Shown piece after piece: positions 7,926 through 15,423 of a DNA stretch of 64,000 bases. The DNA lies in the NCBI GenBank assembly GCA_017744285.1, contig JAGIBP010000013.1:1-64000 (forward strand). The letters run 5' to 3'. The notes under the pieces are model-generated. The model was not told the DNA's origin. It worked only from the letters and a program-made list of their open reading frames with translations, and ran no database searches. The stretch comes from Variovorax sp. (GTDB lineage: Bacteria > Pseudomonadota > Gammaproteobacteria > Burkholderiales > Burkholderiaceae_C). Positions within the stretch are counted from its first letter, which is position 1. Each line of letters begins with the position of its first letter. The position numbers and the translations under genes were made by a program.

Positions 7926-8630
7926 ATGCCTCAAGCACCCATCGACGTCTATTCGTGGGCCACTCCGAACGGCCACAAGGTTCACATCATGCTGGAGGAG
8001 TGCGGCCTGCCCTACCGCGCGCACCCGGTCAACATCGGCAAGGGCGACCAGTTCGACCCTGCATTCCTGAAGATCAGCCCCAACAACAAGATCCCCGCCA
8101 TCACCGATCCGCAGGGACCGGACGGACAGCCGATCTCGCTCTTCGAATCCGGCGCGATCCTCGTCTACCTGGCCGGCAAGACTGGTCAATTCCTGCCCTC
8201 GGACGACCGGGGCCGCTACGCGGTGCTCCAGTGGCTGATGTTCCAGATGGGCAGCGTCGGGCCGATGCTGGGCCAGACGCACCACTTCCGCAACTACGCG
8301 CCGGAGAAGATCGCCTACGCGATCGACCGCTACTCGAACGAGGCGAAGCGTCTCTACGGCGTGATCGACAGGCAGTTGTCGACGCACAAGTTCATCGCGG
8401 GCGACAGCTATACCATCGCCGACATCGCGATCTTCCCGTGGCTGCGGAGCTGGGAGAACCAGGGCATCGTGCTCACCGATTTTCCGCACCTGAAGGCATG
8501 GTTCGACGGCATCGCCGCCCGCCCGGCAGTGCAGCGCGGCGTGAAAGTGCTGGCAGACCTGCGCACGCCCATCACCGGCGACAAGGAACGCGAGATCCTC
8601 TTCGGCAAGACGCAGTACGAACGTCGATGA
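7926..8630 (+). CDS. Glutathione S-transferase family protein (YghU/YfcG-like)
   Basis: The 234-residue protein has the thioredoxin-fold N-terminal domain with SWATPNGHKVHIMLEE at about 9-24, the cis-Pro and glutathione-binding stretch NNKIPAITDP near 57-66, and LFESGAILVYLA near 78-89. These are typical of the Nu/YfcG class, which uses Thr/Asn rather than Cys or Tyr to bind glutathione and often reduces disulfides or peroxides. The all-helical C-terminal domain contains the GDSYTIADIAIFPWL signature. It follows the flavoprotein gene by 71 bases, and the two may share a transcript. Confidence 0.88.
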   Translation: MPQAPIDVYSWATPNGHKVHIMLEECGLPYRAHPVNIGKGDQFDPAFLKISPNNKIPAITDPQGPDGQPISLFESGAILVYLAGKTGQFLPSDDRGRYAVLQWLMFQMGSVGPMLGQTHHFRNYAPEKIAYAIDRYSNEAKRLYGVIDRQLSTHKFIAGDSYTIADIAIFPWLRSWENQGIVLTDFPHLKAWFDGIAARPAVQRGVKVLADLRTPITGDKEREILFGKTQYERR

Positions 8631-8679
8631 TCGACTCGCCAGGAAGGCCCTCGCCTTCAGGTTAGAATAGCGGGCTCGT

Positions 8680-8756
8680 CGGGGTGTAGCGCAGCCTGGT
8701 AGCGCATCTGCTTTGGGAGCAGAGGGTCGCGAGTTCGAATCCCGCCGCCCCGACCA
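8680..8756 (+). tRNA. tRNA-Pro (anticodon TGG)
   Basis: A 77-nt cloverleaf with acceptor stem CGGGGTG/CGCCCCG, discriminator A and encoded CCA. The anticodon arm CTGCT-TTGGGA-AGCAG-type stem-loop presents TGG, and the T arm has GTTCGAA. A -10-like TAGAAT lies at 8663-8668; I see no clear -35. Confidence 0.97.
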
Positions 8757-8766
8757 TTCGATACGC

Positions 8767-8804
8767 AAGGGCGTCCATTCGCATTCGATGGACGCCCTTT
8801 TCTC
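8767..8804 (+). terminator. Rho-independent terminator after tRNA-Pro
   Basis: A perfect 12-bp inverted repeat (8767-8778 with 8788-8799, arm AAGGGCGTCCAT) has a 9-base loop and is followed by TTCTC. It lies 10 bases beyond the tRNA CCA. Because the stem is symmetrical and begins with an A-pair, it may also stop transcripts arriving from the regulator on the opposite strand. Confidence 0.85.
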
Positions 8805-8832
8805 TTGGAAGACTGCAAGCGCGTATCTGCAC

Positions 8833-9633
8833 TCAGTAGATCATGTTGTTCGCCTGCGCAAACGCATAGAGTTCGCGGTCGCTCTCGATTCCAAGTTTTT
8901 GCATCGCACAGATCTTCTGGCGGCTGACGGTCTTGACGCTGCGCGACAGCCGCTGCGCGATCAGGGTCACCGTCATCCCGGAAGCGAAAAGCCGGAGCAC
9001 CTCGATTTCGCGCGGCGACAGGCGCGCGAGTGCGCTCGCTTCGGCAACGAAGTGGCCTTGCAGAAGGCGTTGTCCGAACGTGGCGCTGATGTGGTGACGG
9101 CCCAGGCTGATCGCATGGATGGCCTGGCTGATCTCGGTCACGCCGGCGGACTTGTCGATCAGCCCGCGCACGCCGGTCTTCAGGATCGAGCCGAGCACGT
9201 CGGCATTGGTCATCATCGTCAGGACGATGACCGGCAGATCCAGGTGCAGGCGCCGGATGCGCCGAAGCAGCGCCAGGCCGTCGGCGCACTGCCCGCCCGG
9301 CATCGAGAAATCGGTGATGAGCAGGTCGGCGGGCACCTGGTGCAACGCCGACAGCAATGCTTCCGGCGAATCGGCTTCCGAGACGATCGACATGTTCGGC
9401 AGGCCGTTCAGCACCGTCCGAACGACAGCCCGGACGATGGGATGGTCGTCGGCGATGATGACGCGCTTGTTCGTGCGATCGCCATCGCTGAAGAAGGATC
9501 TGGCCGTCTGATTCAGGTCACGCCCGGCCTTGAGCGACAGGCGACTACTCGTGGGGTGTGATGCAAGTGTGCTGTTCGAGGAACGAAGAGAATCGTCCGT
9601 GAACACGCGCTCCTTGAATGGAGTCGCAGTCAT
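8833..9633 (-). CDS. Orphan NarL/FixJ-family response regulator
   Basis: The 266-residue protein has a REC domain (RVIIADDHPIVRAVV, phosphoacceptor Asp108 in LLITDFSMPGG, conserved Lys in GLIDKSAG) and a C-terminal LuxR-type helix-turn-helix (LARLSPREIEVLRLFASG... ending IAQRLSRSVKTVSRQK). It is RcsB-like in layout. A Ser/Thr-rich extension of about 55 residues precedes the REC domain, longer than usual; an internal start is possible. No histidine kinase gene lies nearby, so the partner is unknown. Confidence 0.85.
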   Translation of the reverse strand: MTATPFKERVFTDDSLRSSNSTLASHPTSSRLSLKAGRDLNQTARSFFSDGDRTNKRVIIADDHPIVRAVVRTVLNGLPNMSIVSEADSPEALLSALHQVPADLLITDFSMPGGQCADGLALLRRIRRLHLDLPVIVLTMMTNADVLGSILKTGVRGLIDKSAGVTEISQAIHAISLGRHHISATFGQRLLQGHFVAEASALARLSPREIEVLRLFASGMTVTLIAQRLSRSVKTVSRQKICAMQKLGIESDRELYAFAQANNMIY

Positions 9634-9703
9634 CGATTGCTTTCCCTGTTTGCTGAGCGAATCCCGTCGAGGCGAACGGAGGCGATAGGTCGGCGCGAGG
9701 TTA

Positions 9704-9719
9704 CTGTTGGTGGCAACAG
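9704..9719. promoter_or_regulatory. Small inverted repeat upstream of the response regulator
   Basis: CTGTTG (9704-9709) and CAACAG (9714-9719) form a perfect 6-bp dyad with a 4-base centre, 70 bases ahead of the regulator start and 125 ahead of the divergent 9844 gene. It could be an operator, but the evidence is only its position and symmetry. The rest of 9634-9843 shows no promoter I can support. Confidence 0.3.
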
Positions 9720-9843
9720 AAAGTGATGGGAACCGTCTGAATCTCGGGCGGCAATCCGCGCTATTCGGGGAAGTTTCTTGACCTACTCAGCGCCAACGGG
9801 AGGCTGTCGGTGCGCGGTCCGTACAGGACAATGAATTCCCAGC

Positions 9844-10305
9844 ATGGACAACCAGGATGCGCTCTTCTATCTCGTCGGCTTCGCAGCGTGTGCGTGGATT
9901 GCGTATCGCATCATCGCGCAGTGGTGGCCAGCAGTGGGCCGGCGTGGGAAGCCCGTGCCGCATCGAGCGCCCCGTCGGTCAGAGAGGGAGATGGAAGAAG
10001 AGCGGCTGCGAAGCGCGACGAGATTCGGATCGAGAAGAAAGACGCTGGTCGTCGCCCTTGTGTCGGTACTGTCCTGGTTCGCATGGGTCGCGACCTTGGC
10101 CTATTCCAGGCCGCTCTTCCTGGCCCTTCTCGCGTATCTCGGCGTCGGTTTCATCCTGAACCGACGATGGGGCCTGCCGAGTCCCGCCGATCTGGCTGGC
10201 TTGGACTTTGCCGATCGGTTCACCCTTCGAGTCTTTCACGGCTGGCTCTGGCCTCTCCCTCTCTGGGTTCTGCGCAGTCGCAAGCCGAAGGAGCGCGACG
10301 AATAG
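9844..10305 (+). CDS. Hypothetical membrane protein
   Basis: The 153-residue product has likely membrane segments at about residues 6-28, 68-88 and 90-107, a basic and acidic loop (RRSEREMEEERLRSATRFGSRRK) between the first and second, and a positively charged C-terminus. I do not recognise a family. The sharp alternation of hydrophobic and charged blocks supports it as a real gene. Other frames through the same stretch are arginine-rich and look like shadows. Confidence 0.6.
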   Translation: MDNQDALFYLVGFAACAWIAYRIIAQWWPAVGRRGKPVPHRAPRRSEREMEEERLRSATRFGSRRKTLVVALVSVLSWFAWVATLAYSRPLFLALLAYLGVGFILNRRWGLPSPADLAGLDFADRFTLRVFHGWLWPLPLWVLRSRKPKERDE

Positions 10306-10827
10306 CGAGCAATGCTTGCCAGATCGGCTCGATCCGCGCTCACGGGAGCTGCGGCCGCCCTTGCGTATCAGCCACCTAGCGCCGCTTCACTCGCGGTTGC
10401 TCGCCACATGGCGTCCTGCGGCAGCCGGCCGCGTCGCTGCAGGGCCTGGATGCACCATCCGGCGAGGTCAATGCTGCGGCAGACGTGACATCAGCGGGTA
10501 CAGGTGCGTGAGTTGCTCATCGCTCGTTTCCAGGGCAAACAAAGTCCCTGACGTAGGCCTGAACAGGAGCAACATGCCGAGGCCCGGCTCACCGGACGAC
10601 CCCGGCCGGGCGGCGCAGGCCCTGCTCTCTTGGTAACAGGCAAAACACCACCCCAGAACCGAGGCCCTGAGGCATGATGCATTCCGCAACTCTCCCGCTT
10701 GTTCCCCGACGCCACCCTAGTCCGCAGATGATGCCGGAGAAGGAACGACGGGACATCCGGGCGAAGTCGACGCCGGTGAACGCGCATCGGCTTTCGCGGA
10801 ATCTCCGTCCTCACCAGGTCATCCAAC
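10306..10827. other. 522-bp stretch without a supported gene
   Basis: Short frames exist on both strands here (for example 10468-10689 minus), but none has a plausible ribosome site, recognisable motif or typical codon use. The stretch may be debris from an older gene in a disturbed region, as the next gene is frameshifted. I see no terminator or RNA gene. Confidence 0.5.
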
Positions 10828-11593
10828 ATGAACTCGGCGCTTGGCCCCAGAAAGCTGAATCTTGGATGCGGATTCGACATTCGACCGGGCTATCTCAATG
10901 TCGACCTGCACGAATGGCACAAGCCCGACCTGGTCGCCGATATCACCAGGCTGGACATGCTGCCGTCAGGTGGCTTCGACGAGGTCGTGGCCCAAGACGT
11001 TCTCGAACACCTGGAAAGGCACAAGGTGCAAGGCGCGCTGGACGAGTGGGTGCGACTTCTCTGCGAGGACGGAGTCATCCATATCCGCGCTCCCAAGCCT
11101 TGAGGGCGTGTTCCAACTGCTCCTTCGTCCAGAGAATCGTTCCGCAGAGAAGGCTGCCGACATTATCCAGCTGATGTATGGAACGCAAGCCTATACGGGG
11201 GACTATCACCTCTCCGGCTTCACCGCAGCAGTGTTGGAGGACCACCTGCGAAGAGCCGGCGTCCTGATCTGCGAGGCGAGCGTCGGCGACGAGTGGCTGT
11301 TCGACGTAACTGCACGGAAATGTGCCGTCCTCAGCGAGCCACGGGAGATCGTGCATCAGATGTACTTCAACGTTCTGGGCCGTCCAGCGGACTCCGACGG
11401 TGCGGCAGAGTTCACGCGCGCAATGGAAAGTGGGCGGCTGACCGTCGAGCAACTTAAACGAACTTTGAAAGAGAGTGAAGAAGGCGAGTTCCTGGAAACT
11501 CATCCCTCTTATCTCTGGGGGCAAGTTCCACGGGTGGCGCCAGTGCCACGGGTTTTCTCGCGACCGCTGCAGCCTTTCGGTCGAGGCGCCTGA
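10828..11593 (+). pseudogene. Frameshifted SAM methyltransferase with DUF4214-like tail
   Basis: The first frame (10828-11103) gives a class I methyltransferase start with the SAM motif RKLNLGCGFDIRPGYLNVDL and the acidic FDEVVAQDVLEHLE. It stops at TGA 11101-11103, just after IHIRAP. The same protein resumes in the +1 frame at about 11099 (LEGVFQLLLRPENRSAEK...). It ends in a segment resembling DUF4214 (IVHQMYFNVLGRPADSDGAAEF) that often accompanies glycan or surface-polysaccharide enzymes. One extra base, or loss of two, near 11090-11100 explains the break. It may be a true pseudogene, a sequencing error or, less likely, a +1 recoding site. Confidence 0.75.
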
Positions 11594-11643
11594 CCCCGCC
11601 GCTCGCTCAGAGCATCGTCTGAAGACGCGGCGGACGGGATTTC

Positions 11644-11847
11644 TCACGCACGTCCCTTTCTCACCCCTTCCCTGTAGAGCATGCCCCCGAGTTCGCCCAG
11701 CACGGCCAGGTCTTCATCCGTCAGGTGGTCCTTGGCCGTGTACATCCACGAGGCAAGCAGACAGACCGCGTCATCCAGCCCCGCGGCGCTTTTCCGCAGG
11801 TCCAGCAACGCGGCTTGCTGCTCAAACAATTCGATGAGGGGGTGCAT
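11644..11847 (-). CDS. Small hypothetical protein
   Basis: A 67-residue frame starting at ATG 11847 reads MHPLIELFEQQAALLDLRKS... with amphipathic helices (DAVCLLASWMYTAKDHLTDEDLAVLGELGGMLY). Composition is that of a soluble folded protein and the opposite-strand frames are not. A TTG at 11853 would add two residues. No family recognised; nothing in the context suggests a role. Confidence 0.5.
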   Translation of the reverse strand: MHPLIELFEQQAALLDLRKSAAGLDDAVCLLASWMYTAKDHLTDEDLAVLGELGGMLYREGVRKGRA

Positions 11848-12017
11848 TCTCAAGAATGTGCCTCATCTCAGACGCTTGGCGCACTCTGTCGACCGATACG
11901 TTCATAGGTGCTTTCACTGACCGGGCCTGAGGGCCGCCCGAGCCCTGCGTGGCTCGTGGGACAGGCCAGCGCGGCACAATGTGAAGTCAACAATCATCAC
12001 GAGAGAGTCATCAGGAA

Positions 12018-13040
12018 ATGCTATCCATCGAACAGCGCCTGCAGCACATCGGCGATCTCGCCAAATGGGGTGTGGTGACCTATGACTTCGAAGGGATCCT
12101 CGAACGTCACTATCGGCGCTGGGTGAGGCCGGGTGCGACGGTCGTCGACATCGGCGCTCATGCCGGGCGACACCTCAAGCCTCTTTTGCAATGCGTCGGC
12201 GCGTCCGGAACCGCTATCGGTTTCGAACCGATTCCCAGCGTCTTCGACAACCTCAGGACCCAGTTGGAAGGGAGCGGCGCTGTCCTTGTCAATGCAGCTC
12301 TGAGCGACAGCATCGGCACCGCGGAATTCGTCTTCGCACAAGGGTGTCCCGAAGAGAGCGGGCTTCGGCAGCGCGTCTACAACATGCCCGACAGGGCACA
12401 GCCTACGATCATCCACGTCCGCGTCGACACGCTCGACAACTACGCACGCGAGTTTGGCCGGCTCGATTTTGTGAAGATCGACGTCGAGGGCGGAGAGATC
12501 GGATGCCTGAAGGGGGCGCAGGAAACCATCGCGCGCCTCAGGCCGCTGATCTCGGTGGAGTACGGGTTTCCCTCCTACAGCGCCTATGGGCATACCAAGC
12601 AGACGCTTTTCGATCTCGCTGCTTCCTACGGCTATGTCCTCTACGACATCTTTCTCAACCGGCTCGCCCAGCAGGACGACTGGCTGGCCGCATGTGACGC
12701 GCTGTGCTGGGACTACATCATGGTGCCAATCGAGAAGGAAGCAGAGTTCGTCGCTCGCATGCTCCAGCCGCCGCCGGACACTTTCATCGAGGCGCGCCTG
12801 GCATCCGAACAAGAGACCACCGCCCGGCTGCGCGTCGCAAACGCCGAACTAGAGGCTCGCGCCAAATCGCTGGAGGAGCGCGCCAAATCGCAGGAAGAAC
12901 GCGCAGCAACGGCGGAAAGGCAGCTTGTCGTGCAGACTGCCCGGGCAGATGAGTTGGCGAACCGCAACGACGCACTGCTGAATTCAACATCATGGCGCGT
13001 GACAGCGCCTCTGCGGCTCGTGTCCAAGATCGTTCGATAG
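12018..13040 (+). CDS. FkbM-family methyltransferase with C-terminal coiled coil
   Basis: The 340-residue protein has the FkbM methyltransferase fold: SAM motif TVVDIGAHAGRHLKPL at about 41-56, GFEPIPSVF near 73, and the hallmark FVKIDVEGGEIGCLKG near 151-166. Residues about 258-322 form a charged heptad coiled coil that contains a duplicated AKSxEER unit. The end NSTSWRVTAPLRLVSKIVR is a short motif often found at the C-termini of polysaccharide glycosyltransferases. Together with the broken methyltransferase at 10828 this suggests O-methylation of a surface glycan, but no glycosyltransferase genes are nearby. Confidence 0.82.
   Translation: MLSIEQRLQHIGDLAKWGVVTYDFEGILERHYRRWVRPGATVVDIGAHAGRHLKPLLQCVGASGTAIGFEPIPSVFDNLRTQLEGSGAVLVNAALSDSIGTAEFVFAQGCPEESGLRQRVYNMPDRAQPTIIHVRVDTLDNYAREFGRLDFVKIDVEGGEIGCLKGAQETIARLRPLISVEYGFPSYSAYGHTKQTLFDLAASYGYVLYDIFLNRLAQQDDWLAACDALCWDYIMVPIEKEAEFVARMLQPPPDTFIEARLASEQETTARLRVANAELEARAKSLEERAKSQEERAATAERQLVVQTARADELANRNDALLNSTSWRVTAPLRLVSKIVR
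12858..12899 (+). repeat. 21-bp in-frame tandem duplication in the FkbM gene
   Basis: Units 12858-12878 and 12879-12899 differ by a few bases and each encode RAKS(L/Q)EE at residues 281-294. Seven codons equal one coiled-coil heptad pair, so copy-number change would lengthen the coil without breaking the frame. Confidence 0.8.
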
Positions 13041-13077
13041 GCCCCCGGCCTTAAACGGTGCGTACTCGCCTGTGCGC

Positions 13078-13329
13078 CTACCGGCACTGGCACACCGCCG
13101 CCTGCGTGCACACCGCCTGCGAGTTCCCGGCACTGCGCGTCGTCACGCCGGCCCGGCAACTCGCCCGCTCGGAAGACAGGCAACGCACGTCACAGCCCAG
13201 GCAGGCGTCCTTGACCGACGCCGCGCAGTAGTTGCCGACCGCCGGGGGATCCATGGACCCTCCGGTGGGTTTGCCCAGTTGGCCACACGCGCCCAGCAGA
13301 ACCACCGCAACAAGCAGGAAACACCGCAT
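13078..13329 (-). CDS. Small cysteine-rich lipoprotein
   Basis: Starting at ATG 13329, the 83-residue product has a lipoprotein signal MRCFLLVAVVLLGACGQ with lipidated Cys15. The mature part is about 68 residues and carries eight further cysteines (in NYC, DAC, LGC, VRC, ASC, AVC and the terminal VCQC), suggesting a disulfide-rich periplasmic or outer-membrane protein. A longer start at 13374 adds 15 residues before the signal and is less likely. No family recognised. It is convergent with the FkbM gene. Confidence 0.62.
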   Translation of the reverse strand: MRCFLLVAVVLLGACGQLGKPTGGSMDPPAVGNYCAASVKDACLGCDVRCLSSERASCRAGVTTRSAGNSQAVCTQAAVCQCR

Positions 13330-13433
13330 CCGGAACCTCGCGTCATGGTTGTCGTGGCGCCAGTATGAGCCCAACGCACGAAGCCATCACAATTCGCGCT
13401 TTCCGATCCACCCACTGATTCCACGGAGACTGC

Positions 13434-14222
13434 ATGGACCTTCACCTGAGCGGCAAACACGTACTCGTCACAGGCGGCAGCCGTGGCATCGGCCTGGCCT
13501 GCGCACGCGCCTTCCTGCTGGAGGGCGCACGGGTCAGCATCGCGGGGCGCACCCCCGCGCACCTCGATGCCGCAGCCGCCACGCTCGTCGCCGAGGGCCA
13601 TGCGGTCGGCACCCATGCGGCGGACCTGGGCGATCCGGAGGCCGCGCTGGGCATGGTGAACGCGGCGGAGGCGGCCGGCGGGCCGATCGACATCCTGGTG
13701 AATTCGGCCGGCGCCGCCCGCAGGACGCCGTTCGACGAACTGCAGCCGCAGAACTGGCAGGACGCGATGCAGGCCAAGTTCTTCACCTACGTGAACGTCA
13801 TGAGCCCCGTGATCAAGCGCATGGGCGAGCGGGGCACGGGCGCGATCGTCAACGTCATCGGCATGGGCGGCAAGGTCGCTTCGCCGACGCACCTCGCGGG
13901 GGGCGCCGCCAATGCGGCCCTGATGCTCGCCACGGCGGGCCTCGCCGCGGCCTACGGGCCGCGCGGGGTCCGCGTCAATGCGGTCAATCCGGCGCTGACG
14001 CTGACCGACCGCCTGGCCGAAGGCATCGCGGCCGACGCGCGCCTGCGCAAGATTCCCGAGGCCGAGGTGCTGCGTGATGCCGAGGCACGCATGCCGCTCG
14101 GACGGCTCGCCCGTCCCGAGGACATCGCCAACGCCGTGGTGTTCCTGGCCTCTGCCCGCGCGGGCTACGTTTCCGGCACCATCGTCTCGATGGATGGCGC
14201 GGCCACGCCGATGGTGGTCTGA
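13434..14222 (+). CDS. SDR-family protein lacking the catalytic tetrad
   Basis: The 262-residue protein has the Rossmann cofactor motif VLVTGGSRGIG at about 10-20, the ILVNSAGAA strand near 85-93 (the classical NNAG position) and the C-terminal VRVNAVNPA segment. At the catalytic site the expected Ser is replaced (NVIGMGGKV) and the YxxxK motif reads HLAGGAANAAL, with neither Tyr nor Lys. It may bind NAD(P) without acting as a classical dehydrogenase, or belong to a divergent subgroup with another mechanism. It stands alone ahead of tRNA-Arg. Confidence 0.8.
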   Translation: MDLHLSGKHVLVTGGSRGIGLACARAFLLEGARVSIAGRTPAHLDAAAATLVAEGHAVGTHAADLGDPEAALGMVNAAEAAGGPIDILVNSAGAARRTPFDELQPQNWQDAMQAKFFTYVNVMSPVIKRMGERGTGAIVNVIGMGGKVASPTHLAGGAANAALMLATAGLAAAYGPRGVRVNAVNPALTLTDRLAEGIAADARLRKIPEAEVLRDAEARMPLGRLARPEDIANAVVFLASARAGYVSGTIVSMDGAATPMVV

Positions 14223-14267
14223 GCCTCGCGGCGGCCGCCGCTTTAGAATCTTCGACCAGCCTCGTCA

Positions 14268-14344
14268 CTGCCCGTAGCTCAGTTGGATAGAGCACCTGCC
14301 TTCTAAGCAGGTTGTCACAGGTTCGATTCCTGTCGGGCAGGCCA
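14268..14344 (+). tRNA. tRNA-Arg (anticodon TCT)
   Basis: A 77-nt cloverleaf with acceptor CTGCCCG/CGGGCAG, D arm GCTCAGTTGGATAGAGC, anticodon loop CTTCTAA presenting TCT, T loop GTTCGATT, discriminator G and encoded CCA. A -10-like TAGAAT lies at 14244-14249, the same hexamer and near-identical spacing as before tRNA-Pro. No clear terminator follows. Confidence 0.97.
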
Positions 14345-14414
14345 AGACTCCGCGGCTGCGGCCCGGTCGAAGATCATCACGAACATCGACCCCTCCTCCA
14401 CCGTCTCCTCCAAC

Positions 14415-15410
14415 ATGCCACTCATCGATCGACGCAGACTGCTCGCATGGAGCGGCGCGCTCCCCCTTGCCGGGCTTGCCGGCCTGGCCCGTGCCGCCGA
14501 CGCGTTTCCCTCGCGCGCCATCCACATCCTCGTGCCGTTCACGCCGGGCGGCTCCAGCGACATCCTGGCGCGGGCCATCGGCCAGGAGCTCTCGCAGGCC
14601 TGGAAGCAGCCGGTGGTGGTCGACAACGTGCCGGGCGCGGGCGGAACCGTCGCCTCGGAGCGGGCGGTGCGCTCCCCGGCCGACGGCTACACGCTGTTCA
14701 TGGCGCACACGGGCACGCTGGCGGTCAATCCCTGGCTCTATCCCAAGCTGAATTTCGATCCGCTCAAGGCCTTCGCGCCGGTGGCCTGGGTGGCGCGCGT
14801 GCCCAACATCCTGGTCGCCCACCCCTCGGTGCCGGCCAACACGCTGGCCGAATTGGTCGCCTTTGCCAAGGCCCATCCGGGCAAGCTGGCCTACGGTTCG
14901 GGCGGCAACGGCAGCGCCGCGCACCTGACGATGGAATACCTCAAGCTGCAGACCGGCATCTCCGCGCTGCACGTCCCCTACAAGGGCACGGCGCCTTCGG
15001 TCACGGACCTGCTGGCCGGCCAGGTGCAGCTGCTTTTCACCGGCGCGCCGGCGCTGCTGCCGCACATCAAGGCCGGCAAGATGAAGGCGCTGGCGGTGTC
15101 CAGCCCGCGCCGCCTGGCGCAGTTGCCGGACGTGCCCACCGTGGCCGAATCGAAGGTGCCCGGCACGGCCGGCTTCGAGGCCGATCAGTGGTACGGGCTG
15201 GTCGCCCCGGCCGGCACGCCGTCCGACGTGGTCTCGGCGCTCAATGCCCGGGTCAACCAGTCGCTGGCGTCCAGCGAGGTCCGTTCGCGCCTGTCGAGCG
15301 AAGGGGCCGAACCCACGCCCACCACGCCGAAGGCCTTCGGCGACCTGATTGCCGCCGAGAAGAGCCGGTGGGAGAAGGTGATCCAGGCCGCCCACGTCAC
15401 CGTGGAATGA
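14415..15410 (+). CDS. Bug-family tripartite tricarboxylate receptor (first of two)
   Basis: The 331-residue periplasmic receptor has a twin-arginine-like or Sec leader (DRRRLLAWSGALPLAGLAGLARA) and begins its mature part with DAFPSRAIHILVPFTPGGSSD, the Bug ligand-pocket loop. Further Bug hallmarks are NVPGAGGTV, the ADGYTLFMAHTG strand and HVPYKGTAPSVTDLLAGQVQ. Bug proteins bind carboxylates for TctAB-type importers. No tctA/tctB genes are present here, so this is an orphan receptor, as is usual in Comamonadaceae and Bordetella. Confidence 0.9.
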   Translation: MPLIDRRRLLAWSGALPLAGLAGLARAADAFPSRAIHILVPFTPGGSSDILARAIGQELSQAWKQPVVVDNVPGAGGTVASERAVRSPADGYTLFMAHTGTLAVNPWLYPKLNFDPLKAFAPVAWVARVPNILVAHPSVPANTLAELVAFAKAHPGKLAYGSGGNGSAAHLTMEYLKLQTGISALHVPYKGTAPSVTDLLAGQVQLLFTGAPALLPHIKAGKMKALAVSSPRRLAQLPDVPTVAESKVPGTAGFEADQWYGLVAPAGTPSDVVSALNARVNQSLASSEVRSRLSSEGAEPTPTTPKAFGDLIAAEKSRWEKVIQAAHVTVE

Positions 15411-15423
15411 CAGATCAAGAAAG

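Noticed and set aside
8767-8804. Strong dyad after tRNA-Pro considered as an operator for the response regulator
   Set aside because: The T-rich tail, 9-base loop and position directly after the tRNA fit a terminator better.
10468-10689. 73-codon minus-strand frame in the gene-poor gap
   Set aside because: No ribosome site, motif or recognisable homologue; composition resembles random high-GC sequence.
11085-11110. Programmed +1 frameshift site in the methyltransferase gene
   Set aside because: CCT-TGA has only loose similarity to prfB recoding and no clear stimulatory Shine-Dalgarno spacing. Kept as a pseudogene with recoding noted as an unlikely option.
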